DNA of 64,000 nucleotides, from the NCBI RefSeq assembly GCF_025766255.1, contig NW_026516797.1, positions 1 to 64,000 on the forward strand, given 5' to 3'. Positions 36,773-48,918 of the stretch are shown one piece after another. The notes under the pieces were generated by a model. The model was given only the letters and a program-made list of their open reading frames with translations, was not told the DNA's origin and made no database searches. A program made the position numbers and the translations under genes. Position 1 is the first letter of the stretch. The number at the start of each line of letters is the position of its first letter. This DNA comes from Zychaea mexicana. Taxonomy: Eukaryota > Mucoromycota > Mucoromycetes > Mucorales > Lichtheimiaceae.

Positions 36773-39700
36773 TCATGTTGTGCCGTAGAAGCAATGGATT
36801 TTTTCGAAGAGGTCGTCGGCTGTGCTAGATGTGGATTTGGTATTTACAGTATCGTCGACTTCCACATAGAAAGGATCGTACGGTTTATCTTTAGGGAAAT
36901 CTGTCACATAGAGCAAAGAGAGGATGTTTACGGTAAGAAGAGAAAGCTAGTTGCCAGGCACTGGTTGTTATGCATATGCAGGGTAATTGCCATGGTAATG
37001 GTTGCTGTTCTGTTATAATATGTATATCCACTTACCAAACGGCATTCGCCTCGCGTAACGTTTTAGTGGAGCATCTTCTCCTGGATCGCCATCGTCGAAA
37101 TAATTCCCACAACAACAGGGCGGATAGCAGTGTGCTACATACATTTTGATTTATGATAAGCATATACTGATACAATTCCAACGTCAACACGAGCATATAG
37201 GTTATATAGGCTACACTCACTTTTCTAGTAGATCGCACGGCCCGGTCTGACTTGATTGTACGTTCATCATCACTTTCGACATCTTCACCTTCTGATAAGT
37301 ACCCTTCAGGGACCAGCCAGCCAGCCTAAACAAAGTTCTCTCATTAGATCTTAGGATCGACTGTTTTTGTTTGCCTTACAGTGTATTATTATTTAGATAG
37401 ATAACTCACATCCTCTGGGTCGGGAACATCTGAAGAAGGATCGTCATCCTCTTCGTCACCGTTTTGGATTTCTTCTCCTTCGGCTTCTGGTTCCTATTCT
37501 TCTTCACTATTTTGGTCATACAGTAGTCGACAAGCTGATCGTCTTGGGCAAGTGGTGCTCGACTGTTGATTTTCTTACTCGATTTGGTCGATGTGCCTTG
37601 AAAATATGCAAGAGCGAACGGACGAAAGAAAGTTCGGGTTTGTTAATCTTCATCAACCTCAGCTGAATTCTTCTCGGTTTAGTACACGACCGCTTACCAT
37701 AATACGCTGACCGAACATCTTCAGTAGATTGTAAGAGCTTCATGGAAATTTGCAATTGATTAAAGTTCTCCATATCCGGACCAAGCAGATCGTGCGAAGA
37801 TCACTGCTTTGACGGCGACCTCGTCGTTGAGTGAGTTCAAGCTTGGACTGCTTTACTGTGTGGAGGTATTGCGATCGTAAATCATTCGATACTAAAAATT
37901 TCAAGAAGATGTCAGCACATAAGTACAGCACAACCTTGGTTATCTTCTCCTCTCACTATTTAATAGTAGAACCTTGGAAAATTTACCTTCACAGAACCAA
38001 TATTTGTCAGTTGTGAGTGTCTTGATGTGGTGGACCAATTTCTTATTATCATACGATCCTTATTGCTAGTTGTCCATCGGTGCATAACCACATTATCCCT
38101 GACATGGAAGGGTGGGAATATATTTCTAGTGTCTATGATTTTGGTTCGAGTCTGAACATAATTAAATTTCATGAGTATCCCATCTTTTCTTCGTATTTAT
38201 CTTGTAGTCATTAATAGGCAGCTTACCACTTTGCCCAGCACATGTAGGTTTCTCCTCTGGAGCTTTTGTAAATAACGATGTAAGGCGCAGGTCTACATGA
38301 AGAAATATTAACGTCTAGTGACACTTATCTCGTCACAGCCATAGCAATTATATCCCCGTTCTTATTCCTCTATGTTACCTGTTCTTTTTCCCGTTTTTCT
38401 TCTTCCCGTTTCCGTCGTACTTCCTTCTTTTCTTCCTCGCGTTTGCATTTTTCTTTCTAATACATTATCAAAATGTTAATGCAACGGAGTAACTTTTGAA
38501 CGCATGCCTTCATCTTTCTTGTTTATACCTTTTTCCGGCGTTTCTCCTCTTTTTACAGATTGCTTTCAGCATTGGTGGTCTTGCTTTCATCATGTGTTTT
38601 GCGGTTGTGTTTCGGTAGCAAAATTGCAAGTTGTTGTTCCTTGGGAAGCGCTTTGAAACAAATAATGACAGAAGTTGAAACCTAGATCAAAAAATAAGAT
38701 TTGAATTAAACCGTTTTGACAGATAGCAAAAATTCAAAGTAGCTGCAATATAAGCATATCACAATATAAATAGTTTTCTTTCCCGTTTTCCTTGTATTGA
38801 ACTATTACCTGTGCGCGTATGGTGCTTGGCTGATGAATAATTGTTTGGATATGAGGTGGAAGACAAGTTATATCTTTTACTTCCCACCGCCAAAGTAAAG
38901 ATGCTGTATATAAACTTTTAGCACAATTCTCATCAAAAACAGGTAGAAAGAGAGATCAAAGGAAGAAAACACATACATGAGGTATATTTGTGATGGCTCA
39001 TTTTTGATGGCTCAAAACGTCTGGTGTTACACCCTATTTTGTACGCGTCGCAATGAACTTTGCTGCAGTTTCGATGATCTCTGTAAAGTGGTCGCTGTCT
39101 ATTATTTATGAGTTAGCCGATCTGACGAGTCTTATGGCTCTCTTTTTACGGCAATAAATACATACCGTACACTGTTCATTTCGTAAAAGCGGGGATAGTA
39201 CTTCGTTGATGCGATTGGAAAGCTGTCCGCTTGATTCGTCACCGTATGGTCGTTGTCATAAATGATATGTTTTTTTTAAATGTGCAAGACATAGAGTGCT
39301 CAGTAGTACGTCGAGATATTGACTTGGGAATTGTGATACAGATTATAGTTGCTGTTTTTAATCGGGCACGATGCAGGCGGAACACCTTGACTCCTACAAG
39401 AATTCGACTTGGTTTAGAAAATCGCCGCTTCCTTTTTTAACGCAGTGAGGAATGAGTGAACGTACGTTCTGCAATAGCTTCGTAAATCTCAACTCGTAAC
39501 TTTGGTTCTCCATATGTTACTTTACCGTCTTTAAGTAGTCCAGGATTCTTTGATACTGGAAATTTCAAATAAATGTTAGGAGTTGATTCTTTTCTAATCT
39601 CAAATGAAGCATTTAACACTTACAGAGATCGAGGGTGCATCATCAACACGCACTGTAAAAATGATTAAACAACAATGATTAGCAAGGGATTTTGCTTATC

Positions 39701-39811
39701 TTTAGTTACTCTTTGCTGCAGTGTATATGAGGAGTTTCTTACCGGCTTGGAAGCTGTTGTGCTGCCATTTGGAATTGTTGATGTTCTGGTGTTTCAGGCG
39801 CTGGCATGCTC
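36773..39811 (-). pseudogene. CAF-1 large subunit (p150/Cac1) pseudogene
   Basis: Pieces on the minus strand occur in the order expected for CAF-1 p150. There is a possible N-terminus (from ATG at 39811). A KER-type charged helix follows (KREEEKKEVRRKREEEKRE, about 38455-38378), then LRLTSLFTKAPEEKP (about 38290) and IFPPFHVRDNVVM (about 38130). Next come MKLLQSTEDVRSAYYG joining over an intron to TSTKSSKKINSRAPLAQD, and GWLVPEGYLSEGED (about 37320). NYFDDGDPGEDAPLKRYARR (37110) joins over intron 36901-37035 to DFPKDKPYDPFYVEVDD, with a stop at 36773. CAF-1 deposits H3-H4 on replicating DNA. Lesions: a TAG replaces the conserved Trp codon of the acidic EEW block (about 37496), frame changes flank it and follow VVVG near 37113, and a TAA interrupts the charged helix at about 38555. 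These breaks argue against a functional gene. Confidence 0.7.
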
Positions 39812-40520
39812 ATCAAAGCAGGAAAAGAAGAGAAGCAGCAGTATGGAGCTGACGCGCGACGCGAATAACTGATTGGATTGAAGAACAAGTCGCGTCGCAA
39901 TTTGATGCGAGGAACAAAAACGTGAGTGACGATTGACGAATGCGGATGTTGCTAAGAAAAACCTTTTAAATTTTAGTAGCCTTATAAGCAAAAGATAGAA
40001 GAAGTGTTTGTGCTTACTGTTTATAACCACTTGTCAGGGAATGCGTTTGCGAGGGAAGATGCTATCAATGGCTATTGAAGGCAGACCCTAGTTTAACGTG
40101 GTTATTCAATATGTCGATGTTGATAAGTCGATAATAGCCACTACTATGATGGTTCGAACGACGTACAGTAGTCTAGGTAACCGAATCACTCAAATTTTCT
40201 ACGTCTGGGTTATATTCAACGGGTATACATACCTTGTATACTTCAATGATTGCTTGTAATACTGTAATGAAACTGGTATAGAGCATCAGCCATGCATCAC
40301 CACTGGCAAGTCCATATTTTGGCGACGCTTGTTTTCGTGATTTTTTTTGTGATTTTTTTTTTGCTTTTTTGGTTTTTTTTCCAGATTTTCGTGGTTTTTC
40401 TCTTCGTACTGGCTAAATAGAATATCAGGCTAATGTAAAGATGCATTTAGTACTATTGTATATACATTCAGCAATTCAAGCTTTCTTTCAGTGCGGAAGG
40501 AAAGGAATCAAATACTTACA
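39812..40520. other. No gene seen
   Basis: AT-rich, with T-runs near 40341-40380. It may hold the promoter or lost 5' exons of the CAF-1 pseudogene. Confidence 0.4.
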
Positions 40521-41474
40521 TTACCAAGCAAAGGATTGCTCCCACTCCATGTGGTCGGAGTCGACCAGCATCTGTTGCTCGAGTTGTTGTTGCTGCTGCT
40601 GCTGCTGTTGTTCGAGTTGCTGTTGCTGCTGCAGCTGCTGTTGTTCGAGTTGCTGCTGCTGTTGCTGCTTCTCAAGTTGCTGTAGATGCTCCTCAAAGCG
40701 GCGTCGTCGATCCGCGTCCTCCAAAAGGTACTCTTGTTCTTCCTGCTGCCGCTGTCGCTCGCGTGCTTCGCACCGGAGAAGCACCTCTTTGTAATAGGCA
40801 ACTTCAGGGTGAACAGGAATTGGGCGTCGGTAGGCGACTGCCTCGAGCCATTCACGAGTTGGCTCCTCTGGCTCTCGGAAAAATGCACTGAGGTTGGGTA
40901 GGGCTGGTGACGATGGTGAGAGGGGTAGTGGTTCTGTTTCTATGCTCGTTTCTGCCGCTGCGGGAATAACACTTGTCACTAGCGCTGTTGCTGCTACTTT
41001 TACGATACCAATGACAAATAGCGGCGCTTCTGTTGCTGTTACTTTTACAACGCAGATGATAAACAGTGACACTTCTGTTACTGTTGCTTTTACGATGCCA
41101 ACGACAAAAATCACCACCTCTGTTGCTGTCGCTTTTGCTACGCCGATGACAAGTAAGAGTACATTTGCTGCTAGTGCTATTGTTAGGGCAGTGACACCCA
41201 TCAGCATTACTGCTGCTGCTGCTATAGTTGCGTTAATCAAGCTTGTGACTGCTACGGCTACTGCTGCTGTTGTTGTTGGTGTCAAGCGTTGATTTACCCA
41301 TCGAGTATAGTATAAAAAAACTAATACTGCAACAGGCATGATTTTCCGCAGCACTTCGACTGACCGAGGCATCGTGTAAGCCACGTCTTGCGAGTATATA
41401 TCCATGGTACAAGCAAACCAGAGAGAAAGAAGGATGATAGAGCTAATCGCAGAGACGGGATTCAAGACGGGCAT
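40521..41474 (-). CDS. Membrane protein with 15-residue repeats and Gln-rich tail
   Basis: An uninterrupted minus-strand frame of 317 residues. Hydrophobic segments fill residues 1-160, including IMPVAVLVFLYYTRW and alanine/valine-rich stretches. Four tandem 15-residue repeats of the form VIGIVKATATEVxLF lie at about residues 103-162. Next come a Pro/Ser-rich linker and a helical, charged part (REWLEAVAYRRPIPVHPEVA, then EARERQRQQEEQEYLLEDAD). A Gln/Leu-rich stretch, partly from CAG/CAA runs, precedes the end (about 265-300). No known domain. The repeats are recent DNA duplications (40987-41166). The ATG choice is uncertain. Confidence 0.45.
   Translation of the reverse strand: MPVLNPVSAISSIILLSLWFACTMDIYSQDVAYTMPRSVEVLRKIMPVAVLVFLYYTRWVNQRLTPTTTAAVAVAVTSLINATIAAAAVMLMGVTALTIALAANVLLLVIGVAKATATEVVIFVVGIVKATVTEVSLFIICVVKVTATEAPLFVIGIVKVAATALVTSVIPAAAETSIETEPLPLSPSSPALPNLSAFFREPEEPTREWLEAVAYRRPIPVHPEVAYYKEVLLRCEARERQRQQEEQEYLLEDADRRRRFEEHLQQLEKQQQQQQLEQQQLQQQQQLEQQQQQQQQQLEQQMLVDSDHMEWEQSFAW
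40987..41166. repeat. Four 45-bp tandem units
   Basis: Units begin GTTGCTGYTACTTTTAC.. and are 45 bp each, without frame change, encoding the 15-residue repeats of the membrane protein on the minus strand. Confidence 0.8.
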
Positions 41475-44400
41475 GGCGGTTCAGGCTAAAAAAAGTGGAA
41501 AAAGATTGAGGGAAAGAGAAGGTATTTTACTGCTGAGGGCAACATCTCTCCTCTTTATCTTTTCGCAAAGAAATATCATCGACGTCACTCGTCAGATCGC
41601 CCCACCTGCAAAGGTTACACGAGCATGGCGAACAATGGATGGGCTTCTTGTAAGCCATCTCTTGACCCGTTGCGATTACCTTGCTTTACTTTGTTTTCAC
41701 TTTCGGAATGTACAGGTTCTAGGCTACAAGTACATACTGACCTTACTTTTGTACGTCGCTGTCGTGCTGCGTGGCGTTTCATAAAAGAAAAAAATTCTGT
41801 TGCGTGCCAATAAGTTATGCGTCAACCCTTTTTTTATTTCAGAAAATTTTCACGTGATGACGACGACATCCCTCTACTGCTTTTACGCATGGTGGGCATT
41901 ACACTGCACACTGCGCGTCTGTTAAAGGAAAGTCCAATTAATGGAGGAGCAGTCAAAAGATCACAAAAATTGACTCCGGTGCGGATGAGAGTCTATGCAC
42001 TTGCAAGTACGTTCTAGCCTATTTGGCGGCATTTTTGTAGATGAACGATGTGTCTTTGTGTGTCAACGTATTTGAGACGAAGTATCAAGCGTATTCATCT
42101 TTGTAATCAAGGAAGAGCCACTTGGTGATTATGTTTCTAACATACGCTACAATGCATTGCAATAACGGGAAAAACATACATACGGATATGGATTACCAAA
42201 AGCAATAGCAATAGTGTCTCGCAGGGCTGCTGCTATCTACAACTGGTAAGCAAAGCGCTTAACATCATGTTACTATCAATTATACAACTCCTGTGCGTAT
42301 AAACTGTACTTTTCTGTCCTTGCTGATGCAAAAAGGGTTAACACGTACATACATTTGCTGTAAGACATGTCTCATTCAGTGTTGTTACTTTGCCTTGTAA
42401 CTACGGTTTTTCAGTTCATGTATGTATCCTCTCCAGTTTTGAGCTGCTTTCCGGTAGTTTTGTTTGTGTACTGTGGAGTTTATAGCGCGCAATTGGCTCT
42501 CTAAAAAATGATTGGCAACGCCTATGAAAGTGTCCAACTAGTTTGTTGAGAGGCAAAATTGACTATGAATGATGCATGAAATGGGCGAGAGGATGGATCT
42601 CACTTGAGTGCCGTTATTCATAACTTTCAGCTACCCCAAACACAGGCATACGCAGCGTGAGCAAACTGCCGAGGATGTATTTTGGGACGATAAAAGGGAT
42701 GCTAACAAGGGCAAACTATTTGAATATAACGCTTGGAGTGACTCCCAACAGGCCGTCGTTCTTACTTCCGGTTTTGGTATCGCTTAAAAAAATTTACTCT
42801 CTTTCTTTATCATTTTCTCTTTCCTCTGTAACTCTGTAACTCTCCGATTTTATTCGCCAATCGCAAGTGCTTTATATATTGCGCGTCGTATCACGCTGTA
42901 ATCGTTGCATTTGCTCTTCGTGAACCATCTTCTCAGGTCGAGTTTGAGCTCGTGTTTTTTATATTACGAGGTACGATTGCCTCTGACAAGTCTTGTGTGT
43001 CTCTTGATATAGCTGGAACGAGAGCGATCAGACATGAAACTCTCCATGAAGCTCATGCTAGAAGTAGAAAAACCGAAAAAAGAGTGCGTACAGTGAATAT
43101 TAAGCATGAAGATACTGTGTTACCCGTGTAGATAATCCTATCTCCGGTGTGTCCTTTTACCATTATCCGTGACCGACCTATCTTGGCCAGTATCTGCTGT
43201 TGTGCATACGCTCCGCCAAACGAGCTTTGTTTGGTTTTAGTGACGGCAGACGACTTGTTGGGGGTTTTTTTTTTCGTACGCTATGGTAAGTTTTATCCGC
43301 CAAGGTTTCGATTGTTGTTTAAAGGCGTTATAGCAACGTTTTCACTACGGAACACTAAGACACGGGGACAAGATACGGTCATGTCAACTAAGGCTTATCC
43401 GTTCATGAGCTTGGTAGCAGTTAACGCCCGTCTTCATCATGACGGACAAAAGAATCAATCTGTTACCACTAAAATTCAGCTAACAGTTTTAAACATTTGC
43501 CTTTTTGAGAGCAAGTGCAGTGTAGTCCAGTACTTAAGGAATGGCTCTCTAAGTTTGAAAAATACGTAAGATATGTGGGTTGGTTTGTTAAGAGATGACA
43601 GACGTTTACAGTATGTACGTTCCATCATCCATCAAGGGAGACCGCCAAATTAATGCTGGCCTAGAGTAGTCAATGTTTTTATAAATAGGAAAAGTGCAAT
43701 ACAGCTGGCGACGGTAAGATGCTGTACAAACTTACTTTGATTATAGCAAAAGGACTTTCTGATTTTTCTGAAGAAACTTGATGATTTACTTTTAGAGTCG
43801 TATTGGTATATGTAGTAACCTTACACGATAAGCCATCGGAAGGCGGTCCAAAGCTTGAGAACCATCACAACGTACTGTCCCAAGGAATTTGTTGCTTTCG
43901 CGGGCCAACTGATTATGTTTTATACGTAGGCGATAAGTGGAAAGTATGACATGAAGACTTCATCAATCGTAACTGTGTAGCAATAGTAGGATAATAGGAA
44001 AAAGTGGTGATATAGAAAAGCGTTGCTACACATATGTCGAACTGCCTTCAGCTGAAAAAATATATGGCACTCCAAAGGCAGCTCAAGTTTCATATGAGCA
44101 CCCAAAAAGATGGCCCATCCACATGAATTTAGCATTTGATGAAAAGTCATTAGAACGATACTACTAAAGAGTATCTGCATTATATGATAGTAGCTAGTAT
44201 TAAAGGCATCTAGATCTCGATTGTAGAGTGCGTGCCGTGCAGATTCTATGAGAAAGACAGTTTAAGCACACAACACGAGCGACTCGTTGTAAGTCCAAAG
44301 AGTTCCTACTGTTGCAAGACAAAAATTTTCTGACGTGCCCAGCGCTGATAATGCTAGGCAATGGGTGTCACAACAATTTGACACTGTGATACCTGGTCCG

Positions 44401-46137
44401 TGCGTTAGGCTTATGTCAAACAGTTGCCCAGTCATCATCTATATATTCGATCAAATCATTGTCATTGCAAAGTAAAAGTAATTATGAATCTAATGTCAGC
44501 CACTTTGACATTGTCAGCATTAATTAAAAACAGTAACAACATGAGTTATTTCCTAACTGTCAAATGAAGCGGCGAAGATGATTAACTTCACAGTCAGAAA
44601 AAATTGACAACTGCAAGGAGGTTAAGCGACACGTAAATTCCTTCATAGAGAAAGTCGCAAATGAGTTTGGGCAGGACATTAACTAAAAGAGCAGGTGCAT
44701 TTTATTGAACACGGAAGTTATCATTGTGAATATTAATTGCCGAAGAGCACAAAATTTGATTAAATGAACACGATCAGCGGACAATTAAGTCAAAAAATAG
44801 AAAGTCACTTTTACAAAGTGCCCTCAACAAGCAGTTCACGCAGCCCGCAGGCTATACAAAAAGCATGAAGAATGTAAAAAGAAACAGAAGACGTGTGTGG
44901 AAGGAGTAGGGAGGGGAAACCAACCAAATGCCTCTGCCTGGGGTGTCCCGGTCTCCTAATTCAATTGGCTTTAAATCAACCAACCACAAACCCAAGCCAT
45001 TTTTGATACCAACGAGCGGGAGCCATGGTGTACACATAGTTTGCGAGTCAAGTGCAAGCAATCGGTTGAATACTGCTTGTGAATGGAAAAAGGGGAAGGG
45101 GAAAGGAAAGAGGCAAGAAGGTAGCCGGAAGAGCGAGGAGGGAAGGAAGACGGAAAGAGGTAAGGGAAGGAGTAAGGAAGGAATTGACTCTCGAAACACC
45201 CAAAAGGACGGCAATTGAATACTGTTGCTCAAAGCTCGGATGCTGAGAGTCGAATGCCGAGCATAGATTGTCGATCATTGATTGCTGATAATCGATTGCC
45301 TAGAGGTGAGACCCGAGAGTCAAGTTTTGAGAGTCGAACGTGATCTACAGTGGCACCTGGTGCCCCGTTGCGATTATCACCATGGCAGACTAGACCAGCA
45401 AACAAGGCATCCAACCAAAAGGACGCTACCGTATCTCTATAGCGGGAAACCGAAAAGAATTTCTCCACCCTCGGAACTCGATGTCTGAAAGCCAGGACCA
45501 AGAAAGGCAAGACCAGGACAGACGGAAGAGCCAGAGCCAAAACCAAAGAGCCAAGGGAAATAAAAGGGAGTAAAGGAAAAAAATAGTGGGCGTGTTTATG
45601 TCTTCTGTATCCATCCGCAGGCTTCAAAAGCCCGTCATCTGGATTGTGATAAGCATGGGGGAAAGTAAAATGACAGGGAAGAAACCATGTGAAGAAGAGT
45701 TGTTGAAGAGACACGGTCAAGCTTTCAAGAAGAAGGTGTATGTGGTCTGCGTGTATTGATTGTCCTACGAAATATGTTTCACCGGTATCATGCAGGGCGT
45801 GCCCCGACGGTGTCGCCGCTTCTTTTTGAATAGGAAGATACGTGCACCCGTCGGGCCACAAGGCGCACAGACAGCGTTCGCAGGGTCTCAGCAACAAGAT
45901 CCCAGAGAAAACGTAAATGGTAGGTGCTGGGAATGGTTGACATTATAAAAAATAAAAGTTACTGGTATCGTTGTAAGAAGCTCACACAAGAAGCCACAAT
46001 CACAAGAAGTAAGGGCGCAGAAGTTGATAACCGTGCTGTACATCTGATCTGAATAAAAGTGTATATCAAGGACAAAGTGGTGAAGCTCGGTATCGGTAGG
46101 AGAAGGAGGATCTGGCTTACAGCCCTTCTATTTGATA
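41475..46137. other. Gene-poor 4.6-kb stretch
   Basis: AT-rich. Several long but unrecognisable frames (plus 41404-41784, plus 43147-43569, minus 45229-45897) have compositions more like chance ORFs. The purine-rich GGAAAGAGG tract at 45089-45180 is notable only as low complexity. Imperfect GAGTCGA-type repeats occur at 45247-45340. Confidence 0.4.
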
Positions 46138-46446
46138 GTAGCCTTTAACAAACAAACAGATCTGGGTCAGTGTTGGCTGCCTCATTCTGAATGTCGACTC
46201 CTTTGTTCGCGAATCACAGCATTGTTCATGACCAAATCAAAATCCCTTTAGCGACGATCTCCAATGGCAACTATGTTGCTCAATGCAAATGTCTTTATTG
46301 TGCAATTAGGAACGAGAGTGACGAGTCTCGCTCGCATATATGAAGAAGATACAACAATATAAAACACCGCACAAATAAATTCAGCGAACGAGAAGCATTT
46401 TTTATTTGATACATGATACTACTAATCAATTAAAGGGTGTCGATGT
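46138..46446 (+). repeat. Duplicated fragment, copy 2
   Basis: Matches 34769-35135 in the same orientation with indels that break the open frame. It ends two bases before the outer stem of the candidate structured RNA at 46449. Confidence 0.7.
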
Positions 46447-46448
46447 CT

Positions 46449-46575
46449 TAGCTTCCCTGCTCTTAGGGGGTAACCCTCTACCACAAAGCTAGGGTCTTGT
46501 CTTGAACGCTTTGTGGATCATGGAAGGTCGATTGGTATTGAGATGCCTACTCCCATCTCACCAATCGCGAAGCTA
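46449..46575 (+). ncRNA. Candidate structured RNA, four-way junction fold
   Basis: The outer stem TAGCTTC (46449-46455) pairs perfectly with GAAGCTA (46569-46575). Inside are three hairpins. Hairpin 1 pairs 46464-46470 with 46474-46480 (7 pairs, one G-T). Hairpin 2 pairs 46481-46489 with 46508-46516 (9 perfect pairs, 18-nt loop). Hairpin 3 pairs 46529-46536 with 46560-46567 (8 perfect pairs), and 46540-46545 with 46554-46559 (6 perfect pairs). The G-T pair favours the plus strand. It is not a tRNA (no TTCGA loop) and I could not match it to U1, U2, SRP, RNase P or snoRNA. No Sm site (ATTTTTG) follows. It could instead be a foldback mobile element. Confidence 0.4.
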
Positions 46576-48918
46576 CAAGAAAAAAGCGTTAGCCCTTTGA
46601 CTACCTAACTTACCTCAAGATCGCCGCGTACTTTTCGTTCGTGTTTTCGCTCGTTTGCGTTCGTAGCTGTTTCTATGGTCTTGTTTACGTCTCTTCGATC
46701 GTTTCGTATGGTTCGTTTACGTTCGTCTCCTAATCTAACCTGTGGAGAGAAGCCATTTGTGTTAGAAAACGATGCGACTTGACTACGTACCAGAAGATAG
46801 TGGGTGTTTTCGTTTGTGTCAAAGAAAGAAAAAAGAAAAAGGAAAAAGGAAAAAGCGAGGGAGCAACACGCTGCGGAAATTGGGTGTCTTTTTATGGGCA
46901 AAAGTTCATTTCCAAAAAGAACGCTGGTCTGGGCCCAATGAGATTCTGAAGAGACATCCTACAGGTTCAGGGCCCGCTTCCTTTTTTCTTAAAATAGGCA
47001 AAGATAAGCTCCGTGCTTAACAAAGCGCAGAACAATGACAGACGACAGTAACACGATCACAGCGCGCTTTATCACACTTTGGTACACCTTTTTCATCTTT
47101 TTTATTTTTACTTTCTGTGTTCGCCTAGTACAGCTCGCGAAAATAATGGAAAGGAAAAAAGTTGGTTCGGATGATACGTTCCGGGCCAATCTGGTTTGCT
47201 TTTTTCACATGTACCATACTTCACGCCCACCTTGGGAATAGCAGACAGATAGGATATAGGGTCGACGCTGTTTTTCTTGAAAAGAATCCCTTTCTCTGCA
47301 TCCACCATGCTTGCCAGCTTACGATTATCGTTCGTTAAGCCGACCAACGAGCGAGCTCAATGCGAGACTAAAGACGACAAGCAGTCTAAAACCACACCAC
47401 CATAAGCGTATTTAGCGTAGTGTTTTCGCTCGGACGAGTGACGTCCCCCAGCTTTGGTTCCATGCCCCCACCAACCCCCACCCCCAACTTTATTCACAGC
47501 CAGCTCGGAAGGTCTTCGCATGAAGAAGCCGAGCATGACAGCAAAGTACAATGGAGACCCTGCTCAAATAACATTGTAACTTGGCCCCAGAGCCTCAAAA
47601 AAACAAGGGTTTAGTATGTGCGTGCTGCTACGAGTCTGCACATTGCGCTGGTTGCAACTGTGTGAAAAAAGCGCTGCGAATCTCTTCGCAAGAACAGTCG
47701 CCATTTCGCTCGGAATTGGTCAAAATGGGTGACGCAATAAAATAAAATGTGTTTTGACATGCTTGTCCTGGCAACAAGCGGCTTTCAGGAACATGGATTG
47801 TCATGACTACTGAATGCCATGGCAATAAGCAGCTCTCTTACGCAGCGTAGTTAAGCAAGCCTCATAAAGAAGAATGGTCACTGAGTGGTAAAGAGATCAT
47901 GGGTGGAGTGAATCGAAAGGGGGAAATTTTGTTGACATGCTTTGTGCAGATCAGAGCAACTACGAAAAGGAAGCAGGATACAGAAAGCGCGTTGTTCGTC
48001 TTCTCTTCTTTTCTTATGATGAATCATCATACGATAAACACCAAAGAGTATAGGCTGTTATAACTTGGACGATAACGACATAGTCACTACTCCTTATGAG
48101 AGCAATCTGATGCTCGTAGACTGGGTTCCGCCCGCGTACCCCTGGTAGTACTAAAAAAATCCCAAAAAGTAAGCTCACCGACCTGAACACGTCTATTCTG
48201 TCTGTTACATACTATGGAAGAAGGAGAAGACAATGGTATTGATGCGCACGTGAAACTCAATGAATATGATAACAGTGATATCGATAATACCAATAATATT
48301 GATAATATGGAAAAATGATGAATTGGTATACTTATAATAGAAACACATAGTTAGCTTGCTACAAAGTAGTTATAAACATACCGTTTTGTACATCATATAT
48401 TCTTGCTGGTTAGAACAGCCAGATGTAGTCCCACTGTCTGTGCCCATCGTCATAGTTACTATCAGCTTTGATGTACAAGCAGTATTTCTTATCAGGGGCT
48501 TAATATGGAATTATACCTGAGCTTCTAAAATATGTTGAGTGTGGTTCAGCAGCTGCTCGAAGAAGCGCGATTTGTCTATATCCATGTATGACACGGCTAG
48601 ATGCACTATCGTCGCATTGTTGCTGATAATATGTAGCTCTTGATGTATCTGTAGCGCTTTATACATACTCTGCTACCTATCTTAGTGAATGAGAATGCAA
48701 TAATCAGACGGGCCAGTTATAGTATGTTAGATCTGGGTTTGCAGTAGCACAAAAAACAGTTCGTGAGAAGAAATTATGGACTATGAAAACCAAATAGAAA
48801 GGTATCACATAATTGAATTTATGTTTGTTGTAAGAGTACAATTGATATAAACTAGTGCAATCCGCAGTCGTGGAGAGAAGTTATTATGTATTGATATATA
48901 CATACAAATGATTTTTCT
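46576..48918. other. No secure gene
   Basis: Short frames exist (minus 46605-46901 with plausible splice borders, minus 47108-47347), but none has a recognised domain or a complete model. The ACTTACCTC at 46608 reads on the minus strand as a splice donor. Confidence 0.4.

Noticed and set aside
36734..37018. 94-codon plus-strand frame
   Set aside because: It is the complement of the last exon and intron of the CAF-1 pseudogene.
43147..43569. 140-codon plus-strand frame
   Set aside because: No recognisable family, AT-rich surroundings, no regulatory or splice context; likely a chance ORF.
45229..45897. 222-codon minus-strand frame
   Set aside because: Cys/His/Leu-rich without any known domain. 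The opposite strand is purine-rich low complexity, and no splice context or conservation can be shown.
46605..46901. Minus-strand exon with good donor (GAG|GTAAGT) and acceptor
   Set aside because: A three-piece model can be drawn, but the reading is Arg/Lys/Asn low complexity from CGTTCGT-type repeats and ends after four residues of the next exon.
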